Assembly (NCBI GenBank): GCA_900290365.1
Contig: OMOE01000137.1
Location: forward strand, 18,882 to 53,693
Origin: Syntrophobacter sp. SbD1
Lineage (GTDB): Bacteria > Desulfobacterota > Syntrophobacteria > Syntrophobacterales > Syntrophobacteraceae
Length of the DNA stretch: 34,812 bases
Reading direction: 5' to 3'
Below, one piece after another: positions 26,681 to 34,812 of this stretch. A program made the translations under genes and the position numbers. The notes beneath the pieces were generated by a model. It had not been told where the DNA came from. It searched no databases and saw nothing but the letters and a program-made list of their open reading frames with translations. The number at the start of each line of letters is the position of its first letter. Within the stretch, counting starts at the first letter, position 1.

Positions 26681-26732
26681 AAAATAGGACACAGGACGGA
26701 AGACGGAAGACGGAAGACAGAGAAAATAGGAC
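26681..26732. repeat. CGGAAGA heptads bracketed by direct repeat AAAATAGGAC
   Basis: AAAATAGGAC ACAGGA CGGAAGA CGGAAGA CGGAAGA CAGAG AAAATAGGAC. Confidence 0.9.
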
Positions 26733-26848
26733 TGAGGTGAGAATATTCCAGTTGCATGGACCCGGGGCATGGGATATTCAGAGCTGAAAAGTGTTTAGGA
26801 GAAGTTGGGCTGCGGCGAAAACATTGTGGGCAATCGGGGGTGGAGTAT

Positions 26849-28090
26849 ATGCACTGGGGGTGTCCAAAATGTGGCCTGTTGAATCCTTCTGAGATGGCGT
26901 TATGCTCATGCGGCACGGCTCATAGGCGGACGTTCGAGGCTGATGAGCATACGGCGGAGACGGGGTCCCGGGCTGTCGATCCAACCTCGAAGGCGGACCC
27001 CGCAATTCCGATGCCCTCACCGGAGCTTTCGCTCGAGTTCCACGGTTCGGCGCGGGAGTATTTTCGGATTTGGATCGTGAACAAGTGCCTTACGCTGCTT
27101 ACGCTTGGCGTCTTTTCGGCATGGGCGAAGGTACGCAGGAAACGCTATATGTACTCCCACACGACTTTGGGAGGCACTCCACTTCAATACTTGGGCCAGC
27201 CGATCCCAATCCTCAAGGGACGATTGATCGCGGCGACGGCTTTTCTGCTTTATTATCTGTCGAGTCATTTTTTCACTTCACTGCTGCCCTATGTCGTAGG
27301 GGCCGGAGCGGTCGCCGCGCCATGGGTGATGGTGCGTTCTGCAGCCTTTAACGCCCGTTATTCAGCTTTCCGCAACATGACGTTTCATTTTAACGGGCTC
27401 TATCCGGATGCCTTCAATGTGCTGTACGTCTGGGGTGTTGTCCCTGTCTTAATAGTTATATGCATCGTGGCGGCGAGGTTCGGCGGCAGGAGTCAAGTGG
27501 GCTTTGCAGTGGGCGTTACAGCCCTTATTTTCATGGTCTCGTTTCCCTGGTGGATGAAGCGGCTGAAAAAGTTCATCGTCGAGCGCTCTTCCTATGGCGG
27601 AAGGAAAGGGGCTTTTTCCGCCACTGGCGGACAGTTCTTCAAGATTTATTTTATCTCTTTTCTCATAGTGCTCGCCGTTGCAATCCCATCCGGCGCACTT
27701 GCTAACTACCTCGTTGGCCCCAAGAATTCGTTCTTTTCCTTTGCCTTGCTGGCCCCTATTTACCTCGGATATGTGCTGGCATTCGCATTCGTCCAATCGC
27801 GCAGCGGCAATCTGGTCTGGAACCACACCGTGCTTGGGCCGATTCGCTTTCAGTCCGCCTTGCGCTGCAGAGATTTGCTAAGACTTTACGTGACCAACGC
27901 GCTCGGCATAGTCGCTTCCTTAGGGTTGCTGATCCCCTGGGCCGTCATCCGGACGATGAAATACCGCGCGGAGACCATGCGGGTCATGCTGGAAGGGGAA
28001 CTGACCGAATTTGAGGGGAGCGACCTCAGCATGGTCGGGGCGCTGAGCGCCGAAACGGTAGACATCTTTGAGATGGATTTTTCATTATGA
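26849..28090 (+). CDS. DUF898 (YjgN-like) membrane protein with N-terminal zinc-ribbon-like segment
   Basis: MHWGCPKCGLLNPSEMALCSCG; EYFRIWIVNKCLTLLTLGVFSAWAKVRRKRYMYSHTTLGG. Confidence 0.85.
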   Translation: MHWGCPKCGLLNPSEMALCSCGTAHRRTFEADEHTAETGSRAVDPTSKADPAIPMPSPELSLEFHGSAREYFRIWIVNKCLTLLTLGVFSAWAKVRRKRYMYSHTTLGGTPLQYLGQPIPILKGRLIAATAFLLYYLSSHFFTSLLPYVVGAGAVAAPWVMVRSAAFNARYSAFRNMTFHFNGLYPDAFNVLYVWGVVPVLIVICIVAARFGGRSQVGFAVGVTALIFMVSFPWWMKRLKKFIVERSSYGGRKGAFSATGGQFFKIYFISFLIVLAVAIPSGALANYLVGPKNSFFSFALLAPIYLGYVLAFAFVQSRSGNLVWNHTVLGPIRFQSALRCRDLLRLYVTNALGIVASLGLLIPWAVIRTMKYRAETMRVMLEGELTEFEGSDLSMVGALSAETVDIFEMDFSL

Positions 28091-29124
28091 CCAGGGTTGA
28101 AGGTCATTACTACGATGGTTTGAATCCGGTCTGCGTGAGTGCTGGAATGGATTTTTCAGACCAGGAGGCCACACTGACCGCCGGGGCCGTTTCCGAGCGC
28201 TATGCGATTTCGCATCTCAGAATATCTCCTCGCATCGGCTCAACCGGCCGATTCATCACCCTCCCGAACGGAGGTCAATTTGCGTGCGCAGACTGTGTGT
28301 TCCTTGATTCGGTGCCCCAGGAAAGCCTGCTGGAAGGACCGGTCGCATGGCTCGAAGAGCGGTGGTATATCGCTCTGGCTTGTATAGTGATCGTTTACAG
28401 CACGCTTCTGGCTGGCTATTTCTTCGGCTTGCCGGCGGCCGCGACGCGCATTGTCGCCCATATTCCGATGCAGGCTGAGCAGCCGTTGGGCAAGCAGGCC
28501 CTTAGCTGGATGGATGGAAAAGGATGGTTTAAACCGACAAACCTCGACTTCGACACCCGGATACCTATAAGGAATGGTTTTGAGGGACTTTACAAAGATT
28601 TGCCGTCCAAGGATTACTACCGGCTCGAGTTCCGATCGAGCAAGGTTTTAGGCCCAAACGCCCTGGCTTTGCCCGGTGGCATTATTGTCATCACTGACGA
28701 AATGGTCAAAGTTGCGGCCTCCATGGAAGAAGTGATGGCTGTGCTCGCCCATGAGATAGGACATGTCGAGCTTCGCCATACCATGAGGAGTGTGCTGCAA
28801 AACTCCGTTGTTGGGGCAGCAACTGCCATGGTGACCTCCGATGCCGCATCGCTTAGCGTGGCTGTGGCCGGCCTTCCGATGCTATTGGCCCAAACGAAAT
28901 ACTCTCGCGAGTTCGAAGCTGCTGCCGATGATTATGCCTTCCGTCTGCTCAGGCAAAAAGGATACTCGCCCGCAGCCTTTGCTTCGCTAATGGAGCGGTT
29001 GGCAAAGAAGGATAAAAAGCAGATGGGCGTCTTCGCCTATATATCCTCTCATCCAATGACCAAGGAGCGGGTGGCGGCTGCCCGTGCGGCAGCCAAAGAA
29101 GTCTCAACAACCCCGGTGCGCTGA
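28087..29124 (+). CDS. M48-family metallopeptidase
   Basis: VLAHEIGHVELRHTMRS (HExxH), REFEAAADDYAFRLL; ATGA overlap with DUF898 gene. Confidence 0.9.
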   Translation: MTRVEGHYYDGLNPVCVSAGMDFSDQEATLTAGAVSERYAISHLRISPRIGSTGRFITLPNGGQFACADCVFLDSVPQESLLEGPVAWLEERWYIALACIVIVYSTLLAGYFFGLPAAATRIVAHIPMQAEQPLGKQALSWMDGKGWFKPTNLDFDTRIPIRNGFEGLYKDLPSKDYYRLEFRSSKVLGPNALALPGGIIVITDEMVKVAASMEEVMAVLAHEIGHVELRHTMRSVLQNSVVGAATAMVTSDAASLSVAVAGLPMLLAQTKYSREFEAAADDYAFRLLRQKGYSPAAFASLMERLAKKDKKQMGVFAYISSHPMTKERVAAARAAAKEVSTTPVR

Positions 29125-29169
29125 CCAGGACTGTGCCGGGGCAAGAAGCAGCGCAGGAGGAAGGACACG

Positions 29170-29679
29170 ATGAAAATCATTACCATTACCGTATGTCTGT
29201 TGATGCCATTTTTCATATTTTGTACTGCTGCGATGCCGCAGACGACCGAACCTCAAAGCAACGGGATTGAGTACATGAAGCCCCCCTTGAGTCAATCCCA
29301 AAATATCAGATGGGCACAACTGGTTGGCACATGGTTCGGCGACCAGCCGACTAAAGATGGCGGCAGGTACATGTGGATTAGTAATCGATATAACGATGGA
29401 ACATACAAGGCACATTTTAGAATCACAGATGCCTCAGGCAAAAAGATGGAGAAAATAGAAGTAGGCGAGTGGGGCGTTGCAGGAGATATTGAATTCCTTA
29501 TCTACAAAGGCGATCTTCAGGGTGACAAAGTAGTTAACGTGGATCCGACAGATCCTAATAATCGCGATGTTTACAAGATACTGAAACTTAACGACGAAAT
29601 TTATGAATACGAATTGATCGATTCCGACATCAAATTCACTGCTAAAAGAGTTCCGGTGGACTTTAGCTTTCCGGAATAA
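29170..29679 (+). CDS. Secreted hypothetical protein
   Basis: Signal peptide MKIITITVCLLMPFFIFCTAAMPQ; SD GGAGGA; family not recognised. Confidence 0.7.
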   Translation: MKIITITVCLLMPFFIFCTAAMPQTTEPQSNGIEYMKPPLSQSQNIRWAQLVGTWFGDQPTKDGGRYMWISNRYNDGTYKAHFRITDASGKKMEKIEVGEWGVAGDIEFLIYKGDLQGDKVVNVDPTDPNNRDVYKILKLNDEIYEYELIDSDIKFTAKRVPVDFSFPE

Positions 29680-29739
29680 GGTATTGGGCTGACACGGAGG
29701 ATACGGATGCAAACGGAACCGCGGCGTAAGGAGCGGACC

Positions 29740-30231
29740 ATGAAAACCTCACGGGAGATGGAACTTCTGCTCGAACGCATGCCGGTGGGCCGGTTGGCTG
29801 TCATGACTGCGGATGGTCCATATGTCATTGCCGTGAACTACTTGTTTTTTGAGGGCGGCATTTACTTCCATAGCGGACAAGCGGGCCGAAAGATGGAGGC
29901 GCTTCGGTCAGATTCCCGGGTGTGCTTTCTAGTAGACGATGTCGGACCCCAAGTTATTTTTGAACAGGGCTGCGGGATTAGTCAGATTTACGAAAGCGTC
30001 GTCTGTTTTGGAAAAGCCGAGGTGGTGGAAGGGCCGATAGAGAAGATGCTAATCCTGGAAAAAATGGTGCAAAAGTTCGTGCCCGAAAATAATGCTTTAC
30101 CTCCCATGAAAGATCAGAACATCGAGAAAACCGCAGTGGTGAAGATTGTCGTCGAATCGATGAGCGGAAAGGCGAACGTGCTTTCTCCATCGCACACGGT
30201 TCTTCTGAATCGCTTTCACGTACAGAAATAG
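29740..30231 (+). CDS. Pyridoxamine 5'-phosphate oxidase / NimA-like flavoprotein
   Basis: GRLAVMTADGPYVIAVNYLFFEGGIYFHSGQAGRKMEALRSDSRVCFLVDD. Confidence 0.82.
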   Translation: MKTSREMELLLERMPVGRLAVMTADGPYVIAVNYLFFEGGIYFHSGQAGRKMEALRSDSRVCFLVDDVGPQVIFEQGCGISQIYESVVCFGKAEVVEGPIEKMLILEKMVQKFVPENNALPPMKDQNIEKTAVVKIVVESMSGKANVLSPSHTVLLNRFHVQK

Positions 30232-30258
30232 TTTCTGCGTTGAGGGCCGCAGGCGGCC

Positions 30259-30304
30259 GGACAATTTTTTCCTTCAGTTCAGGACAATTTTTCCCTTCAG
30301 TTTA
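30259..30304 (+). repeat. 23-bp tandem repeat GGACAATTTTTYCCTTCAGTTYA x2
   Basis: 30259-30281 and 30282-30304, 21/23 identical, upstream of fliD. Confidence 0.92.
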
Positions 30305-30360
30305 GAATTAGTTCTGCCGATTTGAAGAGAGCACAGCTCATTTCAGAAAAGGAGAACGCA

Positions 30361-32751
30361 GTGTCCATAGTGCCTATGGTGGCTTCACCCACGTCGTCCG
30401 AAACGAGTAACCTGAGCCTTACAGGCATGGGTACGGGCATTGACTGGCAGAGCATGCTGAACCAGCTGACCCAGGTCAGTGAAGAGAGCCTGACACCGTA
30501 CAATAATCAAATAACAACCTTGAACACCGAAGCCTCCGCATGGAGTTCCTTTTCGAGCCAGCTCAGCACTTTGAAGACGGCCGCGAACACTCTGGCGAGC
30601 CCCACGGCCCTGGACCTTTACAGCACCAATGAGACATCTGACTCGAGCACGAGCGCCTCATCGCTGCTTACCTCCTCCGCGTCCTCTACGGCCGGCATAG
30701 GTAGCTACCAGGTGGTGATCAACAATACGGCTCAAGCCGAGAAACTGGCCTCCGGATCGTTCTCCTCGCAGTCCAGCGCGCTCAATATTACAGGCGCCAT
30801 CCTCGTGAACGGCCATGAAGTTCAGATTGCGTCCACGGACAGCCTGCAGAATCTGGAGGCTAACATCAATAACCTTGATACGGGCACTAAGCCCTCGGGT
30901 GTAACGGCGGCCATCGTGCAGGACACCCCGACCACATATCGGCTTGTGCTTACCAGCGACAGCACCGGCGCCTCCGGAATCAGCCTCCTCGATGCTGCGA
31001 CAACGGACACGCTCGGGACCCTGGGGTTCAACGGAACCGGCACGGTCCTCAAAAACCAGGTGGCCGGAGGGGCCCAAAGCGATGGTTTGTCAAGCTCTTC
31101 AATGGGGGTCGCCGCCACTCTCGGAATAAGCAGCCTTTCCGGAAATGTGTCGATAAATGGGGTATCGGTCAATCTTGACCTGTCCGACAGTCTGACCACC
31201 ATCGCAAGTGATATCAATTCGGCATTCCAGACAGCCGGTTATACTAACAACCCAGCTTCGGTTGTCTCCACAACCAATGGTTCCACTACAACCTATAATC
31301 TCCAGATTGCAGGCATGACCAGCTATACGGACCAGAGCAACGTGCTGCAAGCCCTGGGCTTGGTACAGGGAAACCGCGCCGATGTCGTAGGAGTTACCGG
31401 AAGTGTTGCGAATACTACGGATGGTAAGACTCCGATCACTGCGGCCACCGACATCACAAGCATTTATGGGTACAACACCTGGACCTCCGGAGACAAAATC
31501 ACCCTTTCGGGAACGGCACACGATGGGTCTGCAGTGGGACCAACCGATTTCGCGATCACCCAGACTACGACGGTCCAGGATCTGCTCAACCAGATACAAA
31601 CCACGTTTGGCAGCGGCGTCACCGCTTCTGTCAATTCAAACGGAAGCATCCAGGTAGTAGACAGCGCAACCGGCGCCAGCCAGCTCTCCGTTAATCTCCA
31701 GACCTCACTTGCAGGACCTTCAGGAAGTAATGCCGGGGTGCTGAATTTCGGGTCTTTCGGACAGGTCGGGACCGTCCATAGCTATGTGCTGCAACAGGGT
31801 GCAGATGCGGCATTCACCGTGGACGGCATGAGTATGACCAGCGCGTCCAATACAGCCACCAACGCAATCTCGGGCGTTACGCTGAATCTGCTTGGAGCTG
31901 ACCCGAATACGACCGTGACGGTCAGTGTCAACCACGATGATCAGAGTATCGAAACCGAGGTCAACGCTATGATTAACGCCTACAACGGTGTCATATCATA
32001 CGTAAACGGGCAGATGACGTACAATTCCAGTACAAACACAACAGGCGGACCTCTTTTCGGCAATAACGCCCTGGAATCGATAAAATCTCAACTTGAATCC
32101 TCAACATTGAGCCAGGTTGGCACGGGCTCTTTACAATATCTATCCCAGGCAGGCATAACAGCAGGTCAAAACGGGACTCTTAGTCTGGACACAGCGACTT
32201 TCGAAAGTGCGCTCTCATCGAATTTCCAGGATGTGGCCGCTCTTTTCTCAGATTCAGGCTCCAGCACCGACAGCAATTTTCAGTATGTCGCTAACAGCAG
32301 TTCTACACAATCCGGTACGTATAACGTTAGTGTCAGTCAGCTTCCAGGAACAGGTCAAAACATTGTCGGTCAGATTGACGGCGAAAATGCCACCGGCCAG
32401 GGGAATGTTCTTACCCTTGATGACTCCACCAGCGGGGCCAACGGCCTTTCAATAAGCTACACAGGCACTACGGCGCCGGCCAGCGCCCCTTTCACCGTAT
32501 CCCGAGGAATCGCGAGTCTTATGAATAGCCTTGTGAATGGATTTACCGACTCGGTGAACGGGACTGTAACCACCCAGGAAGCCGGCTTGCAAACCAATAT
32601 AACGGCGCTCAAAACTCAGGTAACCAACATGCAGAATAATATCAACTCGCAGACCGCAATGATGCAACAAGAGTTTATAAACATGGACACTGCCGTGGCC
32701 CAGTTGGATCAGATGCAAAGCTACCTCACGGTGCAACTGGCCAATTTGTAG
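30361..32751 (+). CDS. fliD: Flagellar hook-associated protein 2 (filament cap)
   Basis: LSLTGMGTGIDWQSMLNQLTQVSEESLTPYNNQI N-terminus and FTDSVNGTVTTQEAGLQTNITALKTQVTNMQNNINSQTAMMQQEFINMDTAVAQLDQMQSYL C-terminus; GTG start with SD AAAGGAG. Confidence 0.9.
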   Translation: MSIVPMVASPTSSETSNLSLTGMGTGIDWQSMLNQLTQVSEESLTPYNNQITTLNTEASAWSSFSSQLSTLKTAANTLASPTALDLYSTNETSDSSTSASSLLTSSASSTAGIGSYQVVINNTAQAEKLASGSFSSQSSALNITGAILVNGHEVQIASTDSLQNLEANINNLDTGTKPSGVTAAIVQDTPTTYRLVLTSDSTGASGISLLDAATTDTLGTLGFNGTGTVLKNQVAGGAQSDGLSSSSMGVAATLGISSLSGNVSINGVSVNLDLSDSLTTIASDINSAFQTAGYTNNPASVVSTTNGSTTTYNLQIAGMTSYTDQSNVLQALGLVQGNRADVVGVTGSVANTTDGKTPITAATDITSIYGYNTWTSGDKITLSGTAHDGSAVGPTDFAITQTTTVQDLLNQIQTTFGSGVTASVNSNGSIQVVDSATGASQLSVNLQTSLAGPSGSNAGVLNFGSFGQVGTVHSYVLQQGADAAFTVDGMSMTSASNTATNAISGVTLNLLGADPNTTVTVSVNHDDQSIETEVNAMINAYNGVISYVNGQMTYNSSTNTTGGPLFGNNALESIKSQLESSTLSQVGTGSLQYLSQAGITAGQNGTLSLDTATFESALSSNFQDVAALFSDSGSSTDSNFQYVANSSSTQSGTYNVSVSQLPGTGQNIVGQIDGENATGQGNVLTLDDSTSGANGLSISYTGTTAPASAPFTVSRGIASLMNSLVNGFTDSVNGTVTTQEAGLQTNITALKTQVTNMQNNINSQTAMMQQEFINMDTAVAQLDQMQSYLTVQLANL

Positions 32752-32890
32752 AGGGAGGCATGAGGGATCGAGGAATGGGAAAGACTTGGTGCGAATTGGT
32801 AGTTTGCTTTTAATTCCGCAATTCCTAAATCCCTCGATTCCGGTGTTTGTTTTTAATCCTTAATCCCTTAATCTCTTAATCTGTTAATAA
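32752..32890. repeat. GAGGGA-type units, inverted AATTCC/AATCCC units, and TTAATCCC octads
   Basis: GAGGGAGGCATGAGGGATCGAGGAATGGG ... AATTCCGC AATTCCTA AATCCCTCGATTCC ... TTAATCC TTAATCCC TTAATCTC TTAATCTG TTAATAAC. Confidence 0.85.
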
Positions 32891-32975
32891 CAGGGTAAAC
32901 CTCCGGCTCTGCCGGGGGACTCGCATAGTTTGACATTTCCGGGAATATACCAAAATCTGCACATTGTGAACCGAT

Positions 32976-33014
32976 GGGTGGCCCGGATAACTGGCCTAGT
33001 TATCCGGGCCACCC
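32976..33014. repeat. 17-bp perfect inverted repeat, 5-nt loop
   Basis: GGGTGGCCCGGATAACT-GGCCT-AGTTATCCGGGCCACCC. Confidence 0.97.
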
Positions 33015-33160
33015 GTGAATCATCGGTGATCCCGGATGAACTGTTCCCCCCCTACAGGACTACAATGTTCTAGGGGTGCCACCTTTTAGGTGGCCATGGT
33101 TTACAACAGCTTTGAGCGGTCCAAGGTTTCTCAGGCCTCCGGCTTGGCCGGAGGTAACTG

Positions 33161-33202
33161 ACTCCTAAATCTCTAAATCCCATAATCCCATAATCCCTCA
33201 TA
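33161..33202. repeat. Octad array CCCATAAT/CTCTAAAT
   Basis: CTCCTAAAT CTCTAAAT CCCATAAT CCCATAAT CCCTCATAG. Confidence 0.88.
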
Positions 33203-33344
33203 GTGAGGTCCTGGTAGCAGGGCAACAGGTCCGAAAGTTGGCCGCGGTGAGTTGCGGCCATGGTTTGGGAGCCGGGCAGGCGTTAATCCGATAACCCGGA
33301 ACCCATCAATTCGGGCAAAAAATTTGACACCTGCAGGCAGTTTT

Positions 33345-33395
33345 GACAGCCGCTACTGTTTGATAGCCGCTACTGTTTGATGGCCGCTACTGTAA
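33345..33395. repeat. Three 17-bp iterons GAYRGCCGCTACTGTTT
   Basis: GACAGCCGCTACTGTTT / GATAGCCGCTACTGTTT / GATGGCCGCTACTGTAA. Confidence 0.92.
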
Positions 33396-33825
33396 AAGGT
33401 GTATTTCGTGTAATTTCCCCCTCTATATTGTGGGTGTATGACTACGGCACTGTATGCAAGACCCTACATGTTTCAAGTTATTTTATGGGTTTATTACATT
33501 TGTGTAATTCAAAATTGTCCGTTGACGCTGAACGCCTGCCCTGCGAGGAATCCGAGGCAATCCCGCCGGGGGGTGATTCGCCTGGAATACAGCGCCAGGA
33601 CGTGTACTATGACAGTTGGCATCGTCCTTGCTACATCCTTTCGGCAACAACATTCCTTCAACAAACACAAAACTAGGAAAGTCGAGGAGAAGAACAACCG
33701 GCCCTTGAGTTGGTCGTGGTCTTAGATGCGGCCAATAGTTGGAATCGGGACGGATTTGTCTTCAATGTTCTCAGGCAGAGGACTGTCCAAGCTTTCCAAA
33801 GCTGCCACTGGCTAAGGATGGATGT

Positions 33826-34812
33826 ATGTCACAGCATTTTAAATTCACAAAAACCAGTTCACTAAGATTTCGCATGAGTTTAATCTTCATTCTCGCGATA
33901 TTGCCTTCAATGCTTTTTGTACAACATGCCTGCTCCGGTCAGGCCGCCGTCGCATGGACCGCGGACACAGATACGGCCGTGACGGGCTACACTGTAGGTT
34001 ATGGCACATCGACTGGAAACTACACCAACACCTTAAACGCGGGTAACACCACAACCGCCACGCTGCCAAGTCTGTCTTCATCGCCCTACTACATTGCCGT
34101 CGCAGCTTACGACGCCAATAATAACAAGAGTAGTTACTCGTCGGAGCTGGTGGTTGAACCGCTCACTGCGACTGCCGGAACAGGCGGATCGATATCCCCG
34201 TCTGGAAGTTTTTTCGAAACCCAGGGGTCGAGCCAAACTTTCACTATTACTCCCACTACAGGCTACCAGGTATCCGGAGTGACAGTGGATGGGGTCTCGG
34301 TCGGAGCGGTCACCACCTATACGATATCCAATATCACCGGCAGCCACACCGTCGCGGCCACATTTGCGGCGGCGACGACGAGCTATACAATAACGGCAAC
34401 GGCAGGCGCAAACGGCTCCATATCGCCTTCCGGTGCGGTTACTGTAAATTCCGGGGCAAGCCAAAGCTTCACCATTACTCCCGCTTCCGGCTGCCATGTA
34501 TCCACAGTGACTGTGGACGGGGCATCGGTTGGAGCGGTCACCAGCTATACGTTTTCCAACGTGACGGCCACCCACACCATCGCGGCGACATTTGCCACGG
34601 CGGCGAAATATACGATCACGGCAACGGCAGGCGCAAACGGCTCCATATCGCCTTCCGGTGCAGTTTCGGTAAGTTCCGGTGGAAGCCAGAGCTTCACCAT
34701 TACTCCCGCTTCCGGCTACCATGTATCCGGAGTGTCTGTTGACGGGGCTTCGGTTGGAGCGGTCACCAGCTATACGTTTTCCAACGTGACGGCCACCCAC
34801 ACCATCGCGGCG
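33826..34812 (+). CDS. Secreted FN3 + divergent InlB B-repeat protein, 5' part (runs off window; not in ORF track)
   Basis: 329 codons open to window end: MSQHFKFTKTSSLRFRMSLIFILAILPSMLFVQHACSGQAAVAWTADTDTAVTGYTVGYG...; three ~75-aa repeats YTITATAGANGSISPSGAVTVNSGASQSFTITPASGYHVSGVTVDGASVGAVTSYTFSNVTATHTIAATF. Confidence 0.88.
   Translation, partial: MSQHFKFTKTSSLRFRMSLIFILAILPSMLFVQHACSGQAAVAWTADTDTAVTGYTVGYGTSTGNYTNTLNAGNTTTATLPSLSSSPYYIAVAAYDANNNKSSYSSELVVEPLTATAGTGGSISPSGSFFETQGSSQTFTITPTTGYQVSGVTVDGVSVGAVTTYTISNITGSHTVAATFAAATTSYTITATAGANGSISPSGAVTVNSGASQSFTITPASGCHVSTVTVDGASVGAVTSYTFSNVTATHTIAATFATAAKYTITATAGANGSISPSGAVSVSSGGSQSFTITPASGYHVSGVSVDGASVGAVTSYTFSNVTATHTIAA

Noticed and set aside
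30361-32751. fliD isolated from other flagellar genes as a sign of a novel role
   Set aside because: N- and C-terminal FliD motifs are ordinary; orphan location alone is weak evidence.
737-33202. Possibility that the heptad arrays are CRISPR arrays
   Set aside because: Units are 7-10 bp with no unique spacers between them and no cas genes in the window.
33400-33825. Possible c-di-GMP (GEMM) riboswitch before the surface protein
   Set aside because: Did not find the conserved GEMM core (e.g. GGGACGCAAAGCC-type segment) by eye.
34078-34800. 240-aa - strand ORF with GGRHVGKRIAGDRSNR repeats
   Set aside because: Shadow of the InlB B-repeats on the opposite strand; the + frame has signal peptide, FN3 and recognisable repeats.
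1-34812. tRNA/rRNA genes
   Set aside because: No convincing cloverleaf or rRNA signatures found by eye in intergenic regions.

Overview
The window looks like a chromosome segment of an anaerobic, Deltaproteobacteria/Desulfobacterota-type bacterium (lineage inferred from gene content only). Left to right it holds: the 3' part of a complex I operon (nuoD' H I J K L M N); a DUF1059-type small ORF missing from the ORF track; a chemoreceptor translationally coupled to a periplasmic binding protein; malQ; an HD-domain protein; dtd; a CxxCxGxG mini-protein; a citrate/homocitrate-synthase-like DRE-TIM lyase overlapping a NifA-like sigma54 activator; an hdrCBA-flxDCBA electron-bifurcation operon with a GAF-protein gene upstream; a DUF898/M48-peptidase pair; a secreted protein; a PPOX-family flavoprotein; fliD; and the 5' end of an FN3/InlB-B-repeat surface protein that runs off the window. 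The most unusual signal is not a gene. At least 15 intergenic sites carry short-period arrays (mostly 7 bp, some 8-10 bp). The unit differs from site to site, several arrays flip into inverted orientation, and they sit at gene ends, often supplying the stop codon or the first or last codons of the neighbouring gene. Other notable points: a 23-bp tandem duplication that breaks hdrA and whose removal exactly restores the frame; a three-copy GC-rich palindromic element that extends dtd; and a dense cluster of perfect hairpins after fliD. All family names come from reading the protein translations; no database search was run.
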